Assembly (NCBI GenBank): GCA_029548395.1
Contig: JAKPNM010000053.1
Location: 1-64,000, forward strand
Direction: 5' to 3'
Origin: Bacillota bacterium
GTDB taxonomy: Bacteria; Bacillota; Clostridia; Christensenellales; Aristaeellaceae
Length of the DNA stretch: 64,000 nucleotides
Shown in pieces: positions 1 to 7,491 of this stretch. The notes beneath the pieces are model-generated. The model ran no database searches. It was given only the letters and a program-made list of their open reading frames with translations, and had not been told where the DNA came from. The translations under genes and the position numbers were made by a program. Position 1 is the stretch's first letter. Every line of letters starts with the position of its first letter.

Positions 1-1
1 C

Positions 2-85
2 AAGGAGAAAGCGTGGGATAACTGTCTTGAGAATAAGCTGATATCCAAAAAGCAGAAAAGAGAAAACATCAAGAAACGTTCTTAA
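2..85 (+). CDS. 3' end of an unidentified gene (partial)
   Basis: An open frame enters from the left edge and ends with TAA at 83-85, giving 27 visible residues. The tail is very rich in lysine and arginine (ending KKRS) and its base composition is AT-richer than the neighbouring genes. No family can be assigned from so little. The 158 bases between it and the next gene contain only a short inverted repeat (ATGGC-GTA-GCCAT near 153-165) and no gene that I can support. Confidence 0.3.
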   Translation, partial: KEKAWDNCLENKLISKKQKRENIKKRS

Positions 86-243
86 CACTGATGTAAAGCT
101 TGTTTGCATCCAAAGCGGCGAGGGATTTTGTTGGCCTGCAAGGAAGGAAACCGATGGCGTAGCCATAGCTGCGTTGAGGTTGACTAACACAGCAGGGCAA
201 AAAAAGACCCGGTGCGACGATACAATAAAGTTTGGAATCATTA

Positions 244-1173
244 TCAATTCAGTGTCTGCTCAATCTCCAGGATGAACCGATCCAAAGCGGCTTCCATCTC
301 CCGCCCATGCCCTTGCATCAAATGACCCCCGCTTTCAAACAGCAGCAATTGGCGGGTTTGAAACCGGGGCGCCGCCTTTTCCATGGCGGACACATCCACC
401 AGCTTGTCATCCTTAGCGCCGATGATCAGCACCGGGCAGGCGATTTCCTCAATGGGATAGTCCCGGTAGTTTTTAGCCATATCTGGGTTGGTCACCTGCG
501 CGTCCAGCCGCATGCCGTCCGAGCGCAGGTACAGGGGCAACATACCGTGCACTGTATCCGGTTCCATGCCCATCAGCGGTGAAAACAACCCCCGAAAGGC
601 CCACATCACAAAATCATTCAGGGTGAATGCCGGGGGACCCTGCCAGGTGCTGAACGTTTGCGGCGGGCTTGTTTCTGGCATGGCTGAGGAATAAAGGATG
701 AGGCCCTTGCAGCGCTCCGGGTAATCCAGCGCAAAGCGAATGGCCGGCGTGCCGCCGGCGGAGGTGCCCAGCACATAGGCCTGCTCTATGTCCAATGCGT
801 CCAGCAGCTGGGCAAAGGCGGTTGCCTGCGCCTTGACGCTGGCATCCGTTGGCAGGGGGCTGCCCGGATAACCAAAGCGGGAGGGCGCCAACAGCCTGTA
901 TTTTCCTTCTTTTCCTGCCACAGCATCATACGCCTGGTCAAACCCGCCGCTGATGCCATGGGAGACCAGAACTACCGGACCTTCCCCTCTGTCCACATAG
1001 CTGATCTGCCCCTGGGACAAGACCAGAACCTGTGCCCCATAGGACGCCAGCCTGGTTTCCGCTTCTCTCAGCGCACCCTGCAGGGTGATCCCCTGTATCA
1101 AAATCCAGACGCCTGCCAGCGCAGCCAGACCCAAAACAACAAAGGGCATGACACGATGCTTTTTTCTTCTCAT
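244..1173 (-). CDS. membrane-anchored alpha/beta hydrolase
   Basis: This 309-residue protein has a basic N-terminus followed by one hydrophobic segment (about residues 8-28), so it is probably anchored in the membrane with the hydrolase domain outside. Alpha/beta-hydrolase marks are visible: the HG oxyanion motif (VLVSHGISGG), the nucleophile elbow GTSAGG with the catalytic serine, a late acid in GAKDDKLVD and the catalytic histidine in SGGHLMQGH. The substrate cannot be told from sequence; esterase, lipase or peptidase are all possible. Its start lies 3 bases after the stop of the TetR gene, so the two are almost certainly one transcription unit, and the hydrolase is the likely regulated output. 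Confidence 0.85.
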   Translation of the reverse strand: MRRKKHRVMPFVVLGLAALAGVWILIQGITLQGALREAETRLASYGAQVLVLSQGQISYVDRGEGPVVLVSHGISGGFDQAYDAVAGKEGKYRLLAPSRFGYPGSPLPTDASVKAQATAFAQLLDALDIEQAYVLGTSAGGTPAIRFALDYPERCKGLILYSSAMPETSPPQTFSTWQGPPAFTLNDFVMWAFRGLFSPLMGMEPDTVHGMLPLYLRSDGMRLDAQVTNPDMAKNYRDYPIEEIACPVLIIGAKDDKLVDVSAMEKAAPRFQTRQLLLFESGGHLMQGHGREMEAALDRFILEIEQTLN

Positions 1174-1176
1174 TGC

Positions 1177-1800
1177 TTATTCCTCCTGCTTGGTATATGT
1201 CATGCAAAAACTACGCACATGCTCAGCCAGCATGCCTCTTGCCTCATCCTCATACTCCGGCTCCCGGTCACAGCGGAGCAGCAAAAAGTAAATTGGGGCA
1301 TAGAAAGCCAGAGCCAAGGCCTTTGGGCTGGGGCTTGTACTGTCTGCTGCTAACGGCATGGCTGCAAACAATTGCTCCTGGTAATGGAGGGGATCCTCCA
1401 TATACAGCTTGGTCAGCAAGGCAGCAAGCTCCCTGTCCTCAAACTGGGACAGGGTCAGCATGCGGCGCAGGCCGCTCACGGTCGGCTCATGCAAAAACCA
1501 GGAAAACAGATGATTGACCATGGTCAACAGTTGCTTTTCATCCATGCCGGAAAACGCTTGTGCATCCTGACGGCCGCTTTGCCAGCCAAGGCCTATCCGT
1601 GCCGCCTGCTGCCGGTATGTTTCTGTTGTATCATGGATAATTGCATCAAAAATAGCCCGCTTGCTGTGAAAATGGTTGTATAGGGAAGGCGCCCGGATGC
1701 CTATGGCTTGGGCGATCTCCTGTACGCTCACTGTATGGTATCCTTTTCGGGAGAACAAAAGAAGAGCATGCTGGATGATCTTTTCTCGTGTCGATTGCAT
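1177..1800 (-). CDS. TetR-family transcriptional regulator
   Basis: A 207-residue protein with the N-terminal TetR helix-turn-helix (about residues 5-50; VSVQEIAQAIGIRAPSLYNHF is the recognition region, followed by SKRAIFDAI). The C-terminal two thirds is a ligand-binding domain too divergent to name a ligand. It is the first gene of an operon with the membrane-anchored hydrolase. Two related 14-bp palindromes lie just upstream, one between the -35 and -10 boxes and one after the expected start site, so autorepression is likely. Family assignment is firm; the inducer is unknown. Confidence 0.9.
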   Translation of the reverse strand: MQSTREKIIQHALLLFSRKGYHTVSVQEIAQAIGIRAPSLYNHFHSKRAIFDAIIHDTTETYRQQAARIGLGWQSGRQDAQAFSGMDEKQLLTMVNHLFSWFLHEPTVSGLRRMLTLSQFEDRELAALLTKLYMEDPLHYQEQLFAAMPLAADSTSPSPKALALAFYAPIYFLLLRCDREPEYEDEARGMLAEHVRSFCMTYTKQEE

Positions 1801-1818
1801 GGAGAGACTCCCTTCAAA

Positions 1819-1871
1819 CTAATGATCGTTAGCATTGTGGTAATGGTAACTAACGGGCATTAGTTTGTCAA
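1819..1871 (-). promoter_or_regulatory. tetR promoter with two palindromic operators
   Basis: On the minus strand, TTGACA (1866-1871), a 17-bp spacer and TACCAT (1843-1848) form a promoter for the regulator. Two 14-bp imperfect palindromes share CTAA and TTAG ends: 1850-1863 (CTAACGGGCATTAG), inside the spacer, and 1819-1832 (CTAATGATCGTTAG), just past the start site. They are 31 bp apart, three helical turns, as expected for two TetR dimers on one DNA face. The operator role is inferred. Confidence 0.7.
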
Positions 1872-1940
1872 GAGTATGAATATGATAAACATCCTTGATG
1901 CCATAAATTTGAAGCGCTGGGGATCCCGAACGCTCATTTC

Positions 1941-2324
1941 TTACCAAAGCCATGTCCACACGGCGGTAAAGGCGTTCAGCGCCAGGCTGATGACAATGAG
2001 CACCCGGTCAAAAAGCCCGGAATAACCGGCGACGCCAAAGATATTCACAATAAAAAGCAACAGGGAGCCGATGATGCCGGCCCACCTGGCGAAGCCGCGG
2101 GGCAGGAAGACCATGCCCAGGGCCAGCAGAACAGGGATCAACATCAGGAGGGCGGCCATCATCAGATGGGTCTGGGTCATGGGCTTGCCGTCAATGAAGG
2201 CGGCGGCCTGGCCCTTTTCATACAGGCGCAGCACGTCCCCCAGCAGGTAGATCAGCATCAGTGCCACCCAGCACACGGCCAGCTGGATGCGGTGAGGCTC
2301 CATGGATATCATGTCATGGGTCAT
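1941..2324 (-). CDS. DUF6326-like small integral membrane protein
   Basis: A 127-residue protein with four predicted membrane helices and almost no soluble part. The layout (a first helix ending in LLGDVLRLYEKG, a loop with DGKPMTQ, then three more helices) resembles the DUF6326 family, which has no established function; this assignment is from memory of the family pattern. Its start overlaps the stop of the upstream oxidoreductase by 4 bases (ATGA), so the two are translationally coupled. A role together with the oxidoreductase is possible but not shown. Confidence 0.65.
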   Translation of the reverse strand: MTHDMISMEPHRIQLAVCWVALMLIYLLGDVLRLYEKGQAAAFIDGKPMTQTHLMMAALLMLIPVLLALGMVFLPRGFARWAGIIGSLLLFIVNIFGVAGYSGLFDRVLIVISLALNAFTAVWTWLW

Positions 2325-3283
2325 ATGCGTACCTCCTGATTCATCATTAAAATCACGCTGCCCCGCTTGTGCCCGGTATCCACGATGCGGTGGGCTTCAC
2401 GGGCTTCTTCCATGGGCAGCGCCTTGTCGATCACGGCCTTGATGCTTCCTGCTTCAAACCACTGCGCCAGCCTCTCCGTCTGCTGGCGGTTTTCCCTGGC
2501 GATATCGCCGCCGCAGACATTGATGAAACGTCCGCCGGGCTTCAGCGCTGCTGTTGCCTGGGCTTTATTCAGCTTGCCCACCGTGTCCATCACCAGATCA
2601 TATTTGACACCGGGGACAAAGACGCGGCCCAGGGTGTAATCAATGAAGTGACTGGCGCCCAATTCCTGCACCAGCGCCTTGTTCCTGCCGCTGGCAACCC
2701 CGGTCACCTCAAGACGCAGGATGCCGGCGATTTGCACCGCCATGGTGCCCACCGCCCCTGCGGCGCCGTTGATCAGGATGGATTCCCCGGCCTGAGCCTT
2801 ATGTTTTTCCAGGAAATACTGGGCGGTGTTGCCGCCAAAGGGCAGGGCGGCGGCCTCTTGAAAGCTCATGGACGGGGGCATGAGGGCCACAGGGCCTGAA
2901 GCCGGGATGGCGGCATAGCGGGCGTGACAGCCATAGCGCATGCCGGGGGAGGAGCCAAAGACAGCGTCCCCCACCTTGAAAGAGGTGACCTTGGCGCCTA
3001 AGGCAGCCACAGTGCCTGAGAATACGGTGCCCAGGATGGGCTGGCGGGGCCTGCGCCATCCCAACACCAGGCGCATCAGGGTTTTTATGGGTTCTTCGGC
3101 CTGCAAACCCCTTGTCCTGGCGTCCCCGGAGTTGACTGCGCTGGCTGATACGCGCACCATGATCATGCCCGGCTGCAATGCCGGCAGGGGAACTTCCACA
3201 ATTTTGATGACTTCTGGGCCGCCATAGCTTGTCGCCTGGGCTGCCTCCATTCGTTCCGGCAGGCCACTGTCAAGGCTGTTCAT
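2321..3283 (-). CDS. NAD(P)-dependent MDR oxidoreductase (quinone-oxidoreductase-like)
   Basis: A 320-residue medium-chain dehydrogenase/reductase. The N-terminal GroES-like domain opens with YGGPEVIKIVEVPLP and SASAVNSGD, typical of zinc-independent quinone oxidoreductase-like members. The Rossmann domain carries LINGAAGAVGTMAVQIA (about residues 165-181), a variant of the AxxGxxG dinucleotide site. The GHE zinc signature is absent, so a zinc-free reductase is more likely than an alcohol dehydrogenase. The start at 3283 is chosen because AAGGAGGT sits 7 bases upstream. It is the first gene of a two-gene unit with the DUF6326-like protein. The substrate is unknown. Confidence 0.85.
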   Translation of the reverse strand: MNSLDSGLPERMEAAQATSYGGPEVIKIVEVPLPALQPGMIMVRVSASAVNSGDARTRGLQAEEPIKTLMRLVLGWRRPRQPILGTVFSGTVAALGAKVTSFKVGDAVFGSSPGMRYGCHARYAAIPASGPVALMPPSMSFQEAAALPFGGNTAQYFLEKHKAQAGESILINGAAGAVGTMAVQIAGILRLEVTGVASGRNKALVQELGASHFIDYTLGRVFVPGVKYDLVMDTVGKLNKAQATAALKPGGRFINVCGGDIARENRQQTERLAQWFEAGSIKAVIDKALPMEEAREAHRIVDTGHKRGSVILMMNQEVRI

Positions 3284-3300
3284 TGCTTTACCTCCTTGTT

Positions 3301-3346
3301 TTTCTTACTCGTCCTCAAACGCATTTCTTACTCGTCCTCAAACGCA
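3301..3346. repeat. 23-bp perfect tandem duplication
   Basis: The 23 bases at 3301-3323 are repeated exactly at 3324-3346. The unit covers the last codons and stop of the XRE regulator, so the regulator's C-terminal codons AFEDE-stop appear a second time downstream of its stop. This looks like a recent slippage or duplication event and does not alter the protein. Confidence 0.9.
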
Positions 3347-3546
3347 AAAACCTCTTCTACGGATTTATCGAATACCCTGGCGATGGCAAACGCCAGTTCC
3401 AGCGAAGGTGAGTATTTGCCGTTTTCCACTGCCAGGATGGTCTGACGGGTAACCCCTACCGAATCTGCCAGCTGTTGCTGGGTCATTTCATTGGCCAGGA
3501 AGCGGAGGGTGCGGATCTTGTTGGTGATGCGGGTTTTCTTTGCCAT
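3328..3546 (-). CDS. XRE-family small DNA-binding regulator
   Basis: This 72-residue protein is essentially one Cro/C1-type helix-turn-helix: QQQLADSVGVTRQTILAVENGKYSPS, then LAFAIARVFDKSVEEVFAF. Such stand-alone XRE proteins are common in Firmicutes next to a small membrane protein. I start it at ATG 3546, spaced for the AGAGGG site; an in-frame GTG at 3552 overlaps the previous stop but sits too close to that site. It follows the membrane-protein gene directly in one operon, and matching inverted repeats upstream of that operon suggest autoregulation. Its last codons lie in a 23-bp tandem duplication. Confidence 0.85.
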   Translation of the reverse strand: MAKKTRITNKIRTLRFLANEMTQQQLADSVGVTRQTILAVENGKYSPSLELAFAIARVFDKSVEEVFAFEDE

Positions 3547-3548
3547 GA

Positions 3549-3989
3549 TCACAGCCCTCTTTCATACCCGATAATGTAGGCGATCCAAATGGCGAGGCCG
3601 GACAGCAGCACCATGAGGGCCAGGGCGCAGAAGAAGGTATGCAGCCCCAGCCCTAGCGCCAGCAGGATGGCTGAAACAAGGAAGGAGAGAAAGGAAACCG
3701 CGCCAAAGGCTTTCATGGCAAGGCCCTCGATATGGCGGTCACGCTCATCGGTCTTTTCCTCAAAGCCCTGCCCACCGGACCGTTTTTCCCTTGACATGAT
3801 CAGAATCGCGCTGAGCACATCCAGCACCAGGAAACCTGTGACCAGCACGAGAAAATAAATGCCCCATGTTTTGCCTAAGGCCTCGCCGTCAAGGGACGCT
3901 ACCCTGGAGCGGTTCCAAAGAAAAGTCAGGATGAACCAAATCAAGTTGTTGATGGCTGAGAGAATGGCGATCTTTGTACGGTTGTTCAT
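3549..3989 (-). CDS. four-helix membrane protein paired with XRE regulator
   Basis: A 146-residue protein with two N-terminal and two C-terminal predicted membrane helices. These flank a charged cytoplasmic loop containing EEKTDERDRHIEGLAMKA; a DERD...I loop of this kind recurs in Firmicutes membrane proteins encoded beside small XRE regulators. No biochemical function is known to me for this type. It is the first gene of the operon and the XRE gene starts at its stop. The promoter and two CGATGT-N12-ACATCG repeats lie just upstream. Confidence 0.7.
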   Translation of the reverse strand: MNNRTKIAILSAINNLIWFILTFLWNRSRVASLDGEALGKTWGIYFLVLVTGFLVLDVLSAILIMSREKRSGGQGFEEKTDERDRHIEGLAMKAFGAVSFLSFLVSAILLALGLGLHTFFCALALMVLLSGLAIWIAYIIGYERGL

Positions 3990-4034
3990 GTGACCTCCTT
4001 GTGCCCGATGGAAATCCCTTTTGATTTTCCCGGA

Positions 4035-4122
4035 CGATGTTAGAATTTACAGACATCGTGTTAAAGAAACCATACACACAATATCATATGCCCTCTCGCG
4101 ATGTCAAACATTTTTAACATCG
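4035..4122 (-). promoter_or_regulatory. promoter and twin inverted-repeat operators of the XRE operon
   Basis: Minus-strand promoter: TTGACA (4102-4107), 18-bp spacer, TATTGT (4078-4083). Two copies of the same inverted repeat, CGATGT-N12-ACATCG, are present. The one at 4099-4122 overlaps the -35 box and the one at 4035-4058 lies just downstream of the start site. Identical half-sites and identical 12-bp spacing in both copies make chance unlikely. The XRE regulator encoded in the operon is the natural candidate to bind here. Confidence 0.65.
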
Positions 4123-4169
4123 TTCCGTGAAGATTTTACAATCCTGCTTGTTTTCTAATCCTGGCAGCC

Positions 4170-4222
4170 TTGACAACTGTTCTTCATTGCCTTATTCTCA
4201 ATTAGGTAATACATTACCTAAT
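4170..4222 (+). promoter_or_regulatory. MarR-controlled promoter with perfect palindromic operator
   Basis: TTGACA (4170-4175), a 17-bp spacer and TATTCT (4193-4198) precede a perfect palindrome at 4201-4222: the 10-bp arm ATTAGGTAAT, a 2-bp spacer (AC), then its exact complement. The palindrome covers the expected start site. Its length and AT-rich arms fit MarR-family operators, and the second gene of the operon encodes a MarR protein, so autorepression is strongly suggested. Confidence 0.8.
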
Positions 4223-4238
4223 CGACGGAGGTGTTTCA

Positions 4239-4631
4239 ATGAGCATTAAACGGCTTGCCATAGGGCTTGTAATCCTGTTGTTGGCGGTTGGTATCATTGT
4301 TTACGTATTGATGGTAAGGCAGATCAACAAGCTTGAAGAACAAAACTTTGATCTGGTGGATCTTGCCAGTTTGCCGGTTGGCAGATATCAGGGCGAGGCG
4401 ACCGCTCTGCTGGTGACAGCCCGGGTGGAGGTATTTCTGCAGGATGGGCGCATCCGGCAGGTCAACCTTCTTGAACACCGCCACGGGCCTGGTTATGGCG
4501 CTGAAGCGATTGCAGACAGCATTGTAGAGGCAAACAGCCCGGATGTGGACAGCATCAGCGGGGCCACCGCCTCCAGCATCGTGGTCAAGACAGCGGTGCT
4601 GGAAGCGCTCAAGAGCGCAGGAACGCGGTGA
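4239..4631 (+). CDS. membrane-anchored FMN-binding domain protein
   Basis: A 130-residue protein with one N-terminal membrane segment (about residues 5-27) and a small FMN-binding domain (about 45-128). DSISGATASSIVV contains the S/T-GAT-S/T motif at which ApbE/Ftp-type enzymes attach FMN covalently in RnfG, NqrC and related electron carriers. It is therefore likely an extracytoplasmic flavinylated redox protein. It has a good ribosome-binding site (GGAGGTG) and is the first gene of the MarR-controlled operon. Its stop overlaps the MarR start. No apbE gene is visible in the window. Confidence 0.8.
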   Translation: MSIKRLAIGLVILLLAVGIIVYVLMVRQINKLEEQNFDLVDLASLPVGRYQGEATALLVTARVEVFLQDGRIRQVNLLEHRHGPGYGAEAIADSIVEANSPDVDSISGATASSIVVKTAVLEALKSAGTR

Positions 4632-5140
4632 AACGGCATCAGAAGCTGTTAGCGGAAGCGGATCCTGCCCTTGACCTGAGTGGTATTGAGGACCGGTACT
4701 ATCTGTTTGCCATGTTGACCGCCTTTGCCAACCGCATGCAAACCGTTGGGGACAATGTGTTTGAAGAGGTGACATGGAAACAATGGTTTGCTTTGCTGGG
4801 CGCCAGCGTTTTACAGCCCGCTCCTTCTGTTTCCCAGGTAGCGGGTTTGGTGGGCACCTCTCATCAGAATATGAAACAGCTGCTGCTGCGCTTGCAGTCT
4901 GCCGGATTGGTATCCCTTGAGAAGGACAAGCATGATTTGCGCCGAACCCTGGTGAAGCTTACCCCGGCAGCCGAAGCGTTTGAACTGAAATACCATGAGA
5001 GCAGCGGCCTGTTCATGGATTGTCTGTTTGAAGGAATTTCCACCGAAGCCCTGGCCGCGGCCCGGCAGGTGATTCATCAGCTGGACGAGAACCTGAAGGC
5101 CATCGCAAAAGAAATCGCTCGGCAGGAGGACAGCGCATGA
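4628..5140 (+). CDS. MarR-family transcriptional regulator
   Basis: A 170-residue winged-helix protein beginning at GTG 4628, which overlaps the preceding stop (GTGA). The winged helix includes PSVSQVAGLVGTSHQNMKQLLLRLQSAGLVSLEKDKHDLRRTLVKLT (about residues 75-125), with the DxR wing typical of MarR. Flanking helices form the dimer interface. It sits between the FMN-binding protein and two flavodoxin-fold proteins and almost certainly represses them through the palindrome at 4201-4222. A redox or xenobiotic signal is plausible given the flavin context, but I cannot see which. Confidence 0.88.
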   Translation: MKRHQKLLAEADPALDLSGIEDRYYLFAMLTAFANRMQTVGDNVFEEVTWKQWFALLGASVLQPAPSVSQVAGLVGTSHQNMKQLLLRLQSAGLVSLEKDKHDLRRTLVKLTPAAEAFELKYHESSGLFMDCLFEGISTEALAAARQVIHQLDENLKAIAKEIARQEDSA

Positions 5141-5673
5141 TCGTCATCATTTCAGATGAAAGCAGCGGGAAACTGGGGGTTGCTTTGAAGGAAGCAGCCG
5201 GCCGCGCAGGTGCGCAGGTGGTTCATTTCGCTGCCAACACCCTTCATATCAAGCCCTGTGCCGCCTGCGGCAGCTGCAGCGGGAAAACCTATGGCCGCTG
5301 CGTCATCCGGGATGATATGCAGCAGGTGTTACCCAAAATCGCGGGCTGCCGGGCGCTTGTGCTGGTCTCCGCGGTGGTGTTTGGCGGTGTCAGCCATCAT
5401 ATCAAGAAGGTGATGGACCGCATGGCGGCTGTGGGCGATCCCCGCTACCAGGTGAGCAGCGGCGAGCTGGTAAAAGGCATGAGCGGGCAGGGCATGAGCT
5501 ATTATATGGTGGGCACAGGGGATAAGCTGGGTGAGACCGAGCGGTCAGCCTTTTTGTTCCTCCATGAAGAAAACCGAAACATCATGAACACCAGGGGAAA
5601 GGCCTTTCTCCTTCACAGCAGTCCGGATCAAGCCGTGATTGACAATATCGCTCAGGAGATCGCCCATGAATAA
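5137..5673 (+). CDS. flavodoxin-fold protein with iron-sulfur-flavoprotein-type cysteine motif
   Basis: A 178-residue flavodoxin/NAD(P)H:FMN-reductase-fold protein. A compact cysteine cluster, CAACGSCSGKTYGRC (C-x2-C-x2-C-x7-C, about residues 41-55), matches the spacing in archaeal and clostridial iron-sulfur flavoproteins, where it binds a 4Fe-4S cluster beside FMN. AVVFGGVSHHIKKVMDRM follows as in this family. It starts inside the MarR stop (ATGA overlap) and overlaps the next gene, so the operon is tightly coupled. It probably handles electrons for a small redox pathway with the FMN-binding protein; the substrate is unknown. Confidence 0.75.
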   Translation: MIVIISDESSGKLGVALKEAAGRAGAQVVHFAANTLHIKPCAACGSCSGKTYGRCVIRDDMQQVLPKIAGCRALVLVSAVVFGGVSHHIKKVMDRMAAVGDPRYQVSSGELVKGMSGQGMSYYMVGTGDKLGETERSAFLFLHEENRNIMNTRGKAFLLHSSPDQAVIDNIAQEIAHE

Positions 5674-6310
5674 ACCGGAGATCATGCTCCTATGCGCCAG
5701 CTCCAGGCGAAAGGGCACCAGCGCCATGCTGCTGGAGCGCATCCGCCTTGTCACCGGCGGGGAAGTGATATTCCTGCCCCAGAAAGGCAGCCTGAACGAG
5801 GTGATACTGGCCATGCAACAGGCTGCAGCCATCGTAATCTCCGGGCCCTGCTACATCAACACCTATCCGGCCCGGCTGATTGAATTGCTGGAAGCGGCGT
5901 CCCTAAGCGGCGGTTTCTCCGGGCAGAAGCTGTACGGCATCATCAACGGCGGCATGCCTTATGTCCACACACACCGGCATGGGCTTGCCTGCCTCCGGCT
6001 GTTCGCGGAGCAGAATCATCTTTCCTGGCAGGGCGGCTTTGTATTGGGCGGCGGCGCCATGCTGGACGGCAAACCCTTGGAAAAGCATATGAATCGCAAA
6101 AAAATCGTGCCGGTTTTTGACCTGTTTATCCGACACATCGCAGAGGGCAGTCCGTCGCCTGACAGCTTGTACGAACAGGCACAAATCCCTCCCGGTCACA
6201 TCATGACACGGGTCTTTGCCAAACTTCTGACCTTCATGGTGGTACGGCGCATCAAAAAACATGGGCACGACCCGGATGCACCCAACTGGTATCTGCGGAA
6301 AAAAGAGTAA
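5666..6310 (+). CDS. NAD(P)H-dependent flavodoxin-fold oxidoreductase
   Basis: A 214-residue flavodoxin-fold protein. The start at 5666 overlaps the previous stop by 8 bases. LLCASSRRKGTSAMLLERI is the phosphate-binding loop region for FMN, and VISGPCYINTYPARLIELLEAAS is the usual second flavin-contact region of NADPH-dependent FMN reductases. It lacks the cysteine cluster of its neighbour, so it may be a partner reductase. The basic C-terminus (VVRRIKKHG) is unexplained. It is the last gene of the MarR-regulated operon and converges on the next hydrolase gene with only 11 bases between, with no obvious terminator. Confidence 0.7.
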   Translation: MNKPEIMLLCASSRRKGTSAMLLERIRLVTGGEVIFLPQKGSLNEVILAMQQAAAIVISGPCYINTYPARLIELLEAASLSGGFSGQKLYGIINGGMPYVHTHRHGLACLRLFAEQNHLSWQGGFVLGGGAMLDGKPLEKHMNRKKIVPVFDLFIRHIAEGSPSPDSLYEQAQIPPGHIMTRVFAKLLTFMVVRRIKKHGHDPDAPNWYLRKKE

Positions 6311-6321
6311 CACGCACAACA

Positions 6322-7458
6322 TCAGTTTTCCATTTGATGCTTTAAGTCCAGCAAAACCTTGATATACTCGTTGGGCAAATCCGCATGGATGTCGTGGCTG
6401 GATTGAAAACCCCCGATGTAGGTGCCACGAGGCAGCAAATCCACCACGTTTTGCGCATCCTTTTCGTCCATGGCAGCAAGCAAAACTCCGTTGGCATCAT
6501 AATAGCTGGGGGCCGTAAGCTTGTTAGGCGCTACATGCATCACAATGGTAGGAGACTGTATATTTTTTAGTATTTCTTCCTGGTCAAACTCTTCAAACCA
6601 GGAAAAATCATAGAATGTAACCCCAAACCGTAAGTCGTAATGGCTTGTTTCATCCTGCATGTTGGCATTGATGGCATAGATGGAGTTAATCCCCAACTCC
6701 GGCGGGAAGTACCACATTTTAGGGACTTGCCCGGGATGTTTCTTTATATGCTTTAGCGCAGGGTTTTTGATCAGCCTGTCCCACAGCCATGGCGCTTCGG
6801 CGTTAAAGATTTCCTGCATATAGTCATGCTCTAACGAATACTCCAAAAAGGTTTCGATTTCATGTTGATTCAAATAGTCATGCATGTTCTTGAAACCTAA
6901 CCATGAGATAGTCTTTTCCGCCCGACCAGGCAGGGTGGCAAAAAACGGCCCATCCTCTAAAACGGTGGAGATGATGCAGTCTGGCGCCTTGGCGGAAACA
7001 TACGCAGCCAGCAGCGCCCCGGAAGAGTGGCCGGATATATACGCCTTTTCCCTGATAATGTTTCGGAGAAACCAGATGATATCCTCCCCGATGGCTACCG
7101 CCTGATACTTGTCAGGGTTTTTGGATGACCGCCCATGGCCATAGTAGTCCAGGGCATAGACATGAAATTCTTTGGATAGCTTGGGCAATACCCTGGCATA
7201 GTCGTAGCAGGTTGCTTGCTGGCCATGGAGCAATAAGAGCTTGGGGCCATTGTCCGGGCCTTCGATATAATATATTTCTGACCCATCATCCAATTGAGCC
7301 ATGCCCTCCTTAAAGCCCAATTTGAACCCCTTTTTTTGCAAAAACTGCTCGTTCAAAATGTCATGGTTCATGTTCCTGTAGGCAAAAATGCCGACTCCTA
7401 TCAGGAGCACCACAATAACAATCCCCACGATGATGAGTACCCGATGCATTACACGCAT
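6322..7458 (-). CDS. membrane-anchored alpha/beta hydrolase
   Basis: A 378-residue protein with an N-terminal hydrophobic anchor (about residues 5-27). The hydrolase core has LLLLHGQQATCYDYARVLP (oxyanion region), YALDYYGHGRS and the nucleophile elbow SGHSSGALLAAY, with the acid and histidine toward the C-terminus (SSHDIHADLP). It belongs to the same superfamily as the protein at 244-1173 but is clearly not a recent copy. GGAAG sits 5 bases before the chosen ATG. It is encoded downstream of a flavodoxin-like gene on the same strand, possibly as one unit. The substrate is unknown. Confidence 0.82.
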   Translation of the reverse strand: MRVMHRVLIIVGIVIVVLLIGVGIFAYRNMNHDILNEQFLQKKGFKLGFKEGMAQLDDGSEIYYIEGPDNGPKLLLLHGQQATCYDYARVLPKLSKEFHVYALDYYGHGRSSKNPDKYQAVAIGEDIIWFLRNIIREKAYISGHSSGALLAAYVSAKAPDCIISTVLEDGPFFATLPGRAEKTISWLGFKNMHDYLNQHEIETFLEYSLEHDYMQEIFNAEAPWLWDRLIKNPALKHIKKHPGQVPKMWYFPPELGINSIYAINANMQDETSHYDLRFGVTFYDFSWFEEFDQEEILKNIQSPTIVMHVAPNKLTAPSYYDANGVLLAAMDEKDAQNVVDLLPRGTYIGGFQSSHDIHADLPNEYIKVLLDLKHQMEN

Positions 7459-7491
7459 ATGTTCTTCCGTTCTATCTGGTGTAGCGCCTGC

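Noticed and set aside
86-243. Intergenic stretch with an ATGGC/GCCAT inverted repeat and an A-run
   Set aside because: It may be a dispersed repeat or gene-end relic, but nothing in the window repeats it, so I make no call.
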